DNA of 64,000 nt from Buchananella hordeovulneris (GTDB taxonomy: Bacteria > Actinomycetota > Actinomycetes > Actinomycetales > Actinomycetaceae), in the NCBI RefSeq assembly GCF_001907235.1, contig NZ_MQVS01000003.1:248001-312000 (forward strand), read 5' to 3'. Positions 27,907-36,400 of this stretch are shown here, piece after piece. Each line of letters opens with the position of its first letter. Position 1 is the first letter of the stretch. Made by a program: the position numbers and the translations under genes. Under the pieces are notes generated by a model. That model saw only the letters and a program-made list of their open reading frames with translations. It was not told the origin of the DNA and searched no databases.

Positions 27907-27925
27907 GCAGGTTAGGGTAGCCTAA
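27907..27925 (-). promoter_or_regulatory. DtxR/IdeR-type iron box upstream of the siderophore-interacting protein gene
   Basis: On the minus strand the 19-mer reads TTAGGCTACCCTAACCTGC, matching 14 of 19 positions of the consensus TTAGGTTAGGCTAACCTAA, with both TTAGG and CTAACC half-sites kept. It sits 20 nt before the ATG, where bound repressor would block transcription. Confidence 0.7.
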
Positions 27926-27939
27926 GTGTCAGCGGCTAG

Positions 27940-29154
27940 CTAGAGCAGATACAGCTCCCGGGCCGCGAGTTGCGGGGCCGCCACCTGGTCAGCCAGGACG
28001 ATGGCCGGCGGCGTTCCCGCCACCGCGAGCTGCGCCCAGTGCGCAAAAAATTCGCCTGTCGGGTGGGCCACCGAACGGTTGGAACCGTCCCGCTCCGCCG
28101 CCAAAACCAGTGCCGGGCGCCGTTGCGGGGCGGGGGCCCGGCCCGAAGTAGCGCGCTGTTCCTTAACCAGCTGGGCCACTTGCCGACCGATGGGCTTGAC
28201 TCGCCCCTGCTCATCAAACAAGCCGAGGGTGTATTCCAGTTCCGGGAAGTCCGCCAAGCGGCGCGAGACGTCGTGCGAGCACCACCACGTGATCGCCTCG
28301 ACCTGCGGCACCTGGGTAACTGACCGGAAAGTCTGCTCTACGAACGGGCCCACCGCGTTGGGCGGCAGGGTCGTGGTGGGCGCGCCGACCTCCTGGAGCC
28401 AAACCGGGCGCTGCGGATCCGGGGACCACGCGATTGCCAGCTCCACCAAGTAGCGTGCAAACCACCCGAGCGCCGGATGTTCTCCCCCCAAATGCGGCCC
28501 GACGTGCGCGAAAATCCACGAATGCACCGTTGTGGCGGCACCCAGACCGACAGCGTGCGCCGGGGTGAATGGGTGGGAGTCCACAAACCAGAGGTCATCG
28601 TCGAAGCTATGCACGTGCCGCCTCCTCGGCAGGGCTGCTTGGCAGTCGGCCAGCAGTTGTGCCGTCCAGGCCTCGGCTTGGCTAGGGGTCAGCGCAGCGG
28701 CAAGCGGGTGGCGGGGGGCGGCAAACTGGACGAACTCATTGCCCAGCGTCAACCCCGTCACGTTGGAGTGGCCCGCCAGTGCGGCTCCCAACTCGCGGGC
28801 CAACTGCCCGCAGGCGGCGACCACGTCGGGGTCCGTGAACATGTTGCGGGCATGCCACGACACCAACCAGGCCGGGACAAAGTCGTAGGACGACAGATGA
28901 CCGTTGAGCACATCAACACTCACTTCAAGTCCACGCTGGGCCGCCAACTCCACCACCGTGACCACGTCCGCAATTGCCGCTGGGCGGATATACGTCCGGT
29001 TAGGCTGCAGCACCGGCCACAAAGGAAAAATACGCACGTGGTCTAGGCCCAAAGATGCGATCGCATCGAAGTCCCGCGCCACCTGCGCAGCCGAAAAATC
29101 CAGCCACGAGTGGAACCAGCTGCCGGACGGGGTGTAATTCACTCCAAAACGCAT
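27940..29154 (-). CDS. GH5 beta-mannosidase, subfamily 18-like (N-glycan core)
   Basis: A 404-aa glycoside hydrolase. The acid/base Glu is in LTLGNEFVQF (about residue 139) and the nucleophile Glu in WLQEVGAP (about residue 254), within a TIM barrel starting MRFGVNYTPSGSWFHSW and including HVRIFPLWPVLQPNRTYI and ITWWCSHDV. These segments resemble Bifidobacterium GH5_18 enzymes that cut Man-beta-1,4-GlcNAc, which fits the neighbouring GH38 and GH85. No signal peptide, so it is cytosolic. ATG 29154 overlaps the GH38 stop by one base (TAATG), with AAGGA upstream; the long open frame beyond it is GH38 coding sequence. The last ~70 residues are a C-terminal extension of unclear role. Confidence 0.83.
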   Translation of the reverse strand: MRFGVNYTPSGSWFHSWLDFSAAQVARDFDAIASLGLDHVRIFPLWPVLQPNRTYIRPAAIADVVTVVELAAQRGLEVSVDVLNGHLSSYDFVPAWLVSWHARNMFTDPDVVAACGQLARELGAALAGHSNVTGLTLGNEFVQFAAPRHPLAAALTPSQAEAWTAQLLADCQAALPRRRHVHSFDDDLWFVDSHPFTPAHAVGLGAATTVHSWIFAHVGPHLGGEHPALGWFARYLVELAIAWSPDPQRPVWLQEVGAPTTTLPPNAVGPFVEQTFRSVTQVPQVEAITWWCSHDVSRRLADFPELEYTLGLFDEQGRVKPIGRQVAQLVKEQRATSGRAPAPQRRPALVLAAERDGSNRSVAHPTGEFFAHWAQLAVAGTPPAIVLADQVAAPQLAARELYLL

Positions 29155-32100
29155 TACTCGTCCTTCTTTAGCCGCAGGGTGACAACCTGGAAGGGGCGCA
29201 GTGCCAGGGCCACGCCGTTGGTTACGGCGGTGATGGCCGTGGGAGTCAGGTGGCTGGTGGCGCCCTGCCCCAGCGTTTCCTCCAATAGATCGGTCTCGAT
29301 CGCTTCCGCCAGCGGGAACGACGTCCGCAACTGCCCCGTGGCGTAGGTGCCGCGGGCCTCGTACAGTCGCACGATCACGTCTCCGCTGCCGTCGTCGGCC
29401 AGCTTCAGGGCCTCGACCACCAGCCCTGTTCCGCTCACCTCGACAAGTGGCGCTACCGGCTGACCGACTGCCCGCAGCGGCGGCAGGGCCAACTGTTGGG
29501 CCGCCGCCACCGCCGTCAGCACGTCGGCGGTGGGGGTAAACGTGAAGCGGAAAGTGTGGTGGCCGACATCGGCGGCGGGGTCGGGGAAAACTGGGGATCG
29601 CAACAAGGAAGGCCGCAGCTCGACGTAGGTGGCCCCCGTCTGCAGGGGGCGGCGCACCAGTTCGTAGCCGTGCGTGGCGTCGTTGGCTATCGCCATGCCG
29701 ACTACGCCGTCGTCCACCAGCACCCAACGGTGAGCGCTGACCTCAAACCGGGCCGCGTCCCACGAGGTATTGGTGTGGATCGGGCGCGTGAGGTGTCCGT
29801 AATGGGTCTCGAATTTGGCGGTCGTAGTGTGGACGTTGAGCGGCCAGGCGAACTTCAGGAGCTTCTCCCGTTCGTGCCAGTCGGCCTCAATCTCCACCGT
29901 CAGGGGGCCAGCGCTCGCCAGCCAGTACGTGACCGTGAAGGTGGAAGCTGCGGTGGCGTACGACACGCGCACTCCCGCCCGGTCGGGCGCGGAGACCTGC
30001 TCCACGCCTTGGGGCGGCAGCACGGTGTACCGGCGCAGGTCGTGGGCCTCAATGTCCCAGGCGTCCCAAGTGTTGGGGAAGTCGTCGTGTAGGTGGAGTT
30101 CCCCGGCCGCCACGCCCGCTGGGATCGCCTGCCAACCGGTGGCCCGGTCGGTGAAACTAGTGACGTAACCCGTAGCGGCGACGTGCAGGCTGACCGCCTC
30201 GTTTTGCAAGGTGTAGCCGTCACCTTGCGGCACTAGCTCGGCCGCGCTGACCGGTAAGGCCGGGGCGGCACTAAAGGGGGTTACGCCCGCCAGCGGGAAA
30301 GAGGTGACGTTAAAACTCTGCTCCTCGCCCCCGTGGCCGCCGACCAGGGCGCGCATTGCCGCTGCGATCAGGTCGCGCAAACGATCCGCCACCTCCCGGT
30401 GGGTCTGCTCGATCTCGTCGTGTACCCAGGCAATAGACGAGCCCGGCAGGATGTCGTGGAATTGTCCGAGCAAGACCGCCTGCCAACAGTCGGTCAGTTC
30501 CTTCGCCGGGTAGTCCAGCAGTCCGCGCGCGGCGGCGGTGGCGCACCACGCCTCGGCTGTTCGCAGCAGCGCCTCGCAGCGGCGGTTGCCGGCCTTCGTG
30601 TTGGCCTGGGTGGTTAAAGTGCCTCGGTGTAGCTCCAGGTACAGTTCCCCCACCCAAGTCTCGGCTTGGGGATGGTCTGCCACCGCGGCGGCGAAGAACT
30701 CGGCAGGGGTGCCGAAGTGGACGCGGGGGGAACCGGCCAGGTTGGCGCACCGTTGGCCCTGCCAAAGCATCTCTCGCATCGGTCCGCCCCCGCCGTCGCC
30801 GTAGCCGAAGGGAATCAAAGACCGGTTGGTGGCGCCCTTGTCCGCGAAGTTTCTCTCGGCGTGGGCTAACTGGGCGGCGCTCAGGTCTGAACCGTAGGTG
30901 TCAGCGGAAGGAAAGTGCGTGAAGATGCGCGAGCCGTCAATGCCTTCCCACCAGAACGAGTGGTGGGGGAACTTATTGACCTGGTTCCAGGAGATCTTTT
31001 GGGTGAGGAAGTAGTGGGCTCCGCCGAGGCGGGCCAGCTGTGGGAGCGCACCGGAGTAGCCGAAGGAATCTGGGAGCCAGAACTCGCGGGTGCGCACCCC
31101 CAGCTCGGTGGCGAAGAAGCGGGTGCCGTGCACGATCTGCCGGGTGATCGACTCCGACCCGGGGAGCACCGCGTCCGGTTCCACCCACATGCCACCGACC
31201 GGCACGATCCTGCCCTTTTCTACCCAGGCTTTCACGCGCGCGAAGACTTCTGGGGCGTCTTGCTGTAGCCAGGCTAGGTGCTGCGCGGCCGGGAGCGCAA
31301 AGGTGAAGGCGAAACCGTCGTCTAGCAGACGCAAAACGTTGGCTAGCGTGCGGACCACCTTGCGGCGCGTCTCCCGCACGGGCCACAGCCACGCCGAATC
31401 GATGTGGGCGTGGGCCACCGCTGTCAGGTGGTGCGCGGCGGCATCGGCGGGTTGTGCCAGCACTGTCTGCAGGCAATCTCTCGCCGCCTGCGCGCTGCCT
31501 GGGATGTCGGAGAGCGACAAGCTGTCGAGGCTGGCGGTCATCGCCGTCAGTAATTCCCAGGTGCGGGGAGAATCGTCAGGTAGTGTGCGGCAAAGTCCAT
31601 AAAGCGCGGTCAGGTCTGCTATCAATTCGCGCACTTGCGTGTGCACCTTGACTACCTCGGCCCGTGCGAGACGGAATAGTGGCTCCGGTCCGCAGGTTGT
31701 GGGATCTCCCAAAGGGGTTTCCTGGAAAGGAGGTACTTCCAGCAGTAGGGGATTAGCGGCGGCTTCGATGAAGAATTCGACTCGCGCGGTGCCGGGTGGG
31801 ACTCCGATCCACTGGTTTTTCGGGTTAATGGCCTTAACCACGATGCCTGCGTTGTCGTAGACCAGTCCTTCGCACTGGAAGCCAGGGGAGTGGTCGAACC
31901 ATCCCAAATCGATAACGATCTCGAGGTGATCCTCCCGCATCTCAGCGGGGATATCTGCATAAATATGCAACCAAGTGGTGGTCCAGGCGGGTCCCCAGGC
32001 GGAGCCAACCGGTAAGGGGGAGTAGTTCTGAGACCGGGCGGTGGCGAACGGAACCGGGGGAGGGGGGCCAGGCGTTTGCGTGGTTGCGGGTATCTGCCAG

Positions 32101-32204
32101 GCGGCGATATTCAGCGGGATGACGGGAGTGGTCTCGGCGCGCCGAATTCGTTCGGTCAGGGTGCGGTCGATCCGCTTCTCCATAAGCGCGCGTTGCGTGT
32201 GCAT
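29154..32204 (-). CDS. GH38 alpha-mannosidase
   Basis: A 1016-aa cytosolic retaining alpha-mannosidase. The zinc/catalytic motif AHIDSAWLWPVRET lies near residue 268 and the nucleophile Asp in REFWLPDSFGYSG near residue 378, followed by SFWWEGIDGSRIF and the C-terminal beta-sandwich domains (GH38C). It probably trims alpha-linked mannose from imported high-mannose N-glycans. The start is ATG 32204, with AAGGAGC 4 nt upstream; the open frame extends further but without a ribosome-binding site. First gene of the GH38-GH5 unit, divergent from the lacI-type regulator gene with an operator-like site between them. Confidence 0.92.
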   Translation of the reverse strand: MHTQRALMEKRIDRTLTERIRRAETTPVIPLNIAAWQIPATTQTPGPPPPVPFATARSQNYSPLPVGSAWGPAWTTTWLHIYADIPAEMREDHLEIVIDLGWFDHSPGFQCEGLVYDNAGIVVKAINPKNQWIGVPPGTARVEFFIEAAANPLLLEVPPFQETPLGDPTTCGPEPLFRLARAEVVKVHTQVRELIADLTALYGLCRTLPDDSPRTWELLTAMTASLDSLSLSDIPGSAQAARDCLQTVLAQPADAAAHHLTAVAHAHIDSAWLWPVRETRRKVVRTLANVLRLLDDGFAFTFALPAAQHLAWLQQDAPEVFARVKAWVEKGRIVPVGGMWVEPDAVLPGSESITRQIVHGTRFFATELGVRTREFWLPDSFGYSGALPQLARLGGAHYFLTQKISWNQVNKFPHHSFWWEGIDGSRIFTHFPSADTYGSDLSAAQLAHAERNFADKGATNRSLIPFGYGDGGGGPMREMLWQGQRCANLAGSPRVHFGTPAEFFAAAVADHPQAETWVGELYLELHRGTLTTQANTKAGNRRCEALLRTAEAWCATAAARGLLDYPAKELTDCWQAVLLGQFHDILPGSSIAWVHDEIEQTHREVADRLRDLIAAAMRALVGGHGGEEQSFNVTSFPLAGVTPFSAAPALPVSAAELVPQGDGYTLQNEAVSLHVAATGYVTSFTDRATGWQAIPAGVAAGELHLHDDFPNTWDAWDIEAHDLRRYTVLPPQGVEQVSAPDRAGVRVSYATAASTFTVTYWLASAGPLTVEIEADWHEREKLLKFAWPLNVHTTTAKFETHYGHLTRPIHTNTSWDAARFEVSAHRWVLVDDGVVGMAIANDATHGYELVRRPLQTGATYVELRPSLLRSPVFPDPAADVGHHTFRFTFTPTADVLTAVAAAQQLALPPLRAVGQPVAPLVEVSGTGLVVEALKLADDGSGDVIVRLYEARGTYATGQLRTSFPLAEAIETDLLEETLGQGATSHLTPTAITAVTNGVALALRPFQVVTLRLKKDE

Positions 32205-32285
32205 TGGGCTCCTTGGCTTTCTCGGTTCGCGTGGGCGCACCCGCGAGGGGCGGCGCCGTTGCTGTCCCGGTATAGTGAACAACAT

Positions 32286-32301
32286 GCTAATGCGGTTCAG
32301 C
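32286..32301. promoter_or_regulatory. Candidate LacI-family operator in the GH38-lacI intergenic region
   Basis: GCTAATGCGGTTCAGC is an imperfect dyad around a central CG (GCT....AGC ends). It shares 12 of 16 bases with the site at 40945-40960 upstream of the binding-protein gene. Its position between divergent GH38 and lacI suits co-repression and autoregulation. Confidence 0.5.
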
Positions 32302-32338
32302 TTGCTCGTCAACGGCGCATTGCGCTCCGTGGCTACGC

Positions 32339-32344
32339 CATAAT
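32339..32344 (+). promoter_or_regulatory. -10 element of a leaderless lacI-type gene
   Basis: CATAAT ends 7 nt before ATG 32352 with no Shine-Dalgarno in between. Confidence 0.5.
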
Positions 32345-32351
32345 TACAACT

Positions 32352-33362
32352 ATGAACCGTCCGACCATTCGTGACATCGCCCGGGCTGCAGGAGTCTCCC
32401 CGAGTGCGGTGTCCTTCGCGCTCAATGGGCGCCCTGGCGTGTCGCAGGAGACACGCGAACGTATCCTGGCTGTCGCCGCCGAGCTGAAGTGGCGACCCAA
32501 CGCGCTAGCCCGCGGCCTGTCCGAATCTGCCTCCCGGACCCTCGGCATGACTATTGCCCGCCCCAGCGAAGCTCTCAGCGCCGAGACCTTCTTTCTGCAA
32601 CTCATCACCGGTATCGAACGGGTACTTAACAGCCGCGGCCTGTCGCTCATTTTGCGCATCGTGGACACCGTGGAAGAAGAGATCGACGGCTACGAAATGT
32701 GGTGGAGCTCCCGACGAGTGGACGGTGTCTTCGTGGTCGACCCCCGGGACGACGACCCCCGGTGGGAGGTGCTTAACCAGCTGGAGATGCCGACCGTGGT
32801 GGTCGGCGGCAAGGTAGAAGGGCCCCACACCTCGTCGGTGTCCATCGATGATGCTGCCATCATGCGGCACGCCGTGCAGCATCTGGTGGCGGCTGGCTAC
32901 ACCAGCCTGGCGCACGTGGCCGGCCCCTCCGACCTGCGTCACTCTCGCCGCCGGGCCGTTGCGTTCGAGGAAGCAGCTCAGGCAGCAGGTATTAAGCAGG
33001 CGCGCTCGCTGCCGAGCGACTACACCGAACAGGCGGGGCGGGACCTGACGGCCCAGCTGCTGGCCGAGCTGCCTAGCCCGATCGGGATCGTCTACGACAA
33101 CGACATTCTCGCCCTGGGCGGGGTGGAAGCCGCGGAGGCGGCGGGCAAGTCAGCCCCCCAAGACGTCGGCTTCCTTTCCTGGGAAGACTCGCCTGTCTGC
33201 CGAGTGGTCTCCCCAGCCCTCAGCGCCATCAGCCGGGACCCAGCACAGTTAGGGCAGGCGGCAGCCCAACTGATGGCGGAGATGCTCGAAGGCGCCCCCG
33301 GCAAGCACGAGGACTTGGAGATTCCCCAGCTGATCGCCCGGGGGGCCACCCAGCGGCTTTAG
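32352..33362 (+). CDS. LacI-family transcriptional regulator of the N-glycan locus
   Basis: A 336-aa repressor. The N-terminal LacI helix-turn-helix (TIRDIARAAGVSPSAVSFALNG) is followed by a hinge helix (RPNALARGLSES) and a periplasmic-binding-protein-like effector domain (residues ~60-336, with VFVVDPRDDDP, RHSRRRAVAFEEA and IGIVYDNDILALGG). It is embedded between the GH38/GH5 unit and the GH85/ABC operon, so it most likely senses a mannose-containing N-glycan fragment and controls both (inference). The ATG at 32352 has a -10 hexamer 7 nt upstream and no Shine-Dalgarno; open-frame codons further upstream are in the promoter region. A terminator hairpin follows. Confidence 0.9.
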   Translation: MNRPTIRDIARAAGVSPSAVSFALNGRPGVSQETRERILAVAAELKWRPNALARGLSESASRTLGMTIARPSEALSAETFFLQLITGIERVLNSRGLSLILRIVDTVEEEIDGYEMWWSSRRVDGVFVVDPRDDDPRWEVLNQLEMPTVVVGGKVEGPHTSSVSIDDAAIMRHAVQHLVAAGYTSLAHVAGPSDLRHSRRRAVAFEEAAQAAGIKQARSLPSDYTEQAGRDLTAQLLAELPSPIGIVYDNDILALGGVEAAEAAGKSAPQDVGFLSWEDSPVCRVVSPALSAISRDPAQLGQAAAQLMAEMLEGAPGKHEDLEIPQLIARGATQRL

Positions 33363-33376
33363 CCCGGAGACGGTGA

Positions 33377-33411
33377 AGGGCCGGGAGCGGATTAAGTTCG
33401 CTCCCGGCCCT
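33377..33411. terminator. Bidirectional hairpin between lacI-type gene and GH85 gene
   Basis: Perfect 13-bp stem (33377-33389 with 33399-33411), 9-nt loop, extendable by GTG/CAC across one bulged A. It lies in the 62-nt gap between convergent genes. Confidence 0.75.
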
Positions 33412-33424
33412 CACTACCGTTCAG

Positions 33425-36400
33425 CTACTTGCGCAGCAGCAGGCGCACCGAGAGATGCACCAGCGGACCGAGCCGGTCCGGATCCCCGAGCAGGGTAACC
33501 GTGGTCGGCCGCAGGGCTGTCAGTGTCGCGCGAGCTTCCCGCCCCAAGTGGCTGCCGGGGGTAAGCAGCAGCACCCCGTCGTGGGCAGCGGCCAGCGCTG
33601 CCCCCGCCACGGCGAATTCGTAGCTGCCGCCATCGGCCAATGCCACGTAGCGTGCCTGCGGAGCGTACTGCTGCGCCAAGAGGGCGGAGGTTTGGTAGCG
33701 GTTGGCGCCCACTACCTTGGTTACCTCTCCCTGCCCGGCCAGGGCAGCGGCCGCCCGGGAGCCCACCGCCACTCGTTGCAGTTGTGGGTGTGCGGCCAGG
33801 AACTCAGCGGTTGCGGTGGGCAGCTTGCTGCCGCCGGTGAGCACGACGACAGCGTCGGCTTGCCGGGCCACACTTCCCGTGGCCACAGAGTCGGCTGGCA
33901 GCACACCGTCTATGGCGAAGACCCGGGTGGCGGGATCGGCAGCGAGCGTCCGCTCGGCGACCGCCACCGCGGTGGCGAAGCGGTTGGGGCCAGCCAGTCG
34001 CTCTACCGTCAAGCCCTGTGCCTGTAGTTGGGCGATTTTGGCATCGCTCACCCAGTGTGGCCCGCCGACAACCACCACGTGCTTGGCACCCCGCTCGCGC
34101 AGCGCCGCCAAGACTTGGTCCTCCAGCTGTTCGGCTGCTGTCCACAGTACGGGCGCGCGGAGCGCGGCAGCCAGTGGGAGCGCAGTGGCGGAGTCGATGT
34201 CGGAGGCCGCCGACGCCAGCACCACAGTTGAGTCAAATTCTCCTGCCGCGTAGACCGCGAGGGAGTGGGAGACGCGGTCAGCCCCACCAATACGCCTCAC
34301 ACCCGGTGCAGCCGGGGGGCGCGGCGTGGCCGTCGGCTCCGGCGTGGCCGTCGGCTCCGGGGTGGCCGTCGGCTCCGGGGTGGCCGTCGGCTCCGGGGTG
34401 GCCGTCGGGTCGGGAGTGGCCGTCGGGTCGGGAGTGGCCGTCGGGTCGGGAGTGGCCGTCGGGTCGGGAGTGGGTTCGGCACCCGGCGCGACCTCAATGG
34501 TCACCCGCTGACTGCCTTCGTTACCTGCACCGTCCCGCGCAACAACCTGCACCTCGAAGGTGCCGCTGGCCGTCGGCGTGCCACTGATGGTGCGCTGCTC
34601 GGGGTCCCACTGCACCCCGGCAGGCAGTCCGGTCACGCTGATCTCGGCCACCGAGACGTTATCGGCCGCCCGCACCGAGATGGATGTCAGCTCTTGCCCG
34701 ACGGCCACCTGCTGCGCCGTCCACGGGCTGAGGCCGACCACCGGGGCGGCCTCGTCGGTGAGCACCACCTGGTCGCCCTGACGGCGCAACGTCACTGGCT
34801 GCGAGGTATTGCCCGCATAGTCCGTGATCGCGAATGTGGCCGCCTGGTCGTCGGTCAGCGCCCGACGGCGCGTCAGCCTGCCGTTCTCGTCCGTCACCCC
34901 CCACGAAGCCCGGTTGGCCTTTCCGCGGGTGGCGACCCAAGACTCCTGCCCGGTAGCGGTCAGTTTCTGCCAGTCGGTGGCGGTGGGGTTTGCCAGCTTG
35001 TAGGCCCCCTGCCCCAAGTCGACGTAGTCCCGGCTTTCCAACGGGTGGGCCCACGCGTCGTGATAGCGGCCGCGTAGCGCAGTGCCTGCCACCACGGTTT
35101 GCCCCCCACGCGGCTGCACCGTGACGTTAAAGGGCAGACCCTCCCGTGGCGCAGGCAGGGTCGCGCTGGTGGCCTCCGGTCCCACCTGCACCTCGCCGTA
35201 CCCACCAAATGGGGAGGTCTCCTCCTCATACAGAGTCTCTACCCGCACCACGTAGCCCTCGGCGGGGGCCCCCGCAGCCGGGGCCTGCCAATGCACCGTC
35301 ACCTCACCGGGCCGGGCGGCCTGCGTGAAGTAGCCATTGGCGTCGGCTGCTTCGTCCAGGGTGAGGGCAGATGGCAGAGAGCTGGTGGCCACCGACAACT
35401 CGGCAGGGGCGGAGAGCTGGCCGTCCTTGCCCACCGCATACAGCCGCAACGTGAAGTCGCCCGCCATTCCCACATTCTTGATGTGGCGGGCGTCAGTGAA
35501 GCCGGCAGCCAAGAACTTCGTGGTTCCCTCGGCGTCGACCGCCTGTAGCAGGTAGGAGTCAACCTGACCGAAGTCCCCCTTGTCCCAACTGACTTCCGCC
35601 TCACCCGTGGCGTACCAGGTGTCCAGCCGCAAGCCGGTCGGGGTCGGCGGAGCCGCGGCCTGTCCGTGCGTGAGTCGCAGCTGGCCGACGTTGAACTGGG
35701 TGGCCTCCGCTTGCCCATCGATGGTCAAACCCATGGTGACGAGCTGCCGACCCGCGTAGGCGGACAGATCCACGGTGGAGGTTGCCCACTGCGTGCTGCC
35801 TTCTCCCAGCGGCAGGTTGACCACTTCCTGCGGCGCGTCGGCAAAGATCAGCGCCAGTGCCAAGTTGGCGTCATCACTGGTGGCCTTTTTCCAAGTGACC
35901 TCTGCGCGCGCGTCTGCGGCTACCGCCAAATCCGTCTTGAATAGCCGCAGCGTCGCAGGGGCCGATATGCCGCCGTGAATCACCAGCGAACTTCCCCCGG
36001 TGAACGCCCCCTGCGGCGTAAAGGGCGGGGTGATCGCCTCTCCCTGGACGTTCTTGCGCGGCTCGGGGCCGTAATCGAAGTCAACATTCGGACGCGCACC
36101 GGTGGTGTCAATCCACCACTGCCACGACGGCAGCAGCGACTGGCTGGCGATGTCGGTCCACTCTTCCTCGCGCGTCACCTGCCCCTGGTCGTACCAGCGC
36201 ATGCCTTTGCCCGTGTTGAATGAAGAGTAGAAAACGTCTCCCCTAATAACTGAGCGGGCAGGCGTGAAGTCTGCTACCCCGACCCAGCCGTTGGCGCGCC
36301 GCACTGCCACGTCGGGGCGCGCCGCATCCTGGGTAGCTCCGGTGCGTTGCGGATCAGCGTTGACACCAGAGAAATACATGCGTTCGCGTTCGTGGATCAT

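Noticed and set aside
27940-29727. Longer 595-aa version of the GH5 gene
   Set aside because: The extra N-terminal part is antisense-frame read of the GH38 coding region; the ATG at 29154 matches the family N-terminus and overlaps the GH38 stop.
34326-34469. CRISPR array
   Set aside because: The 18-bp units are contiguous, without spacers, and encode a (D/E)PTATP protein linker; no cas genes are nearby.
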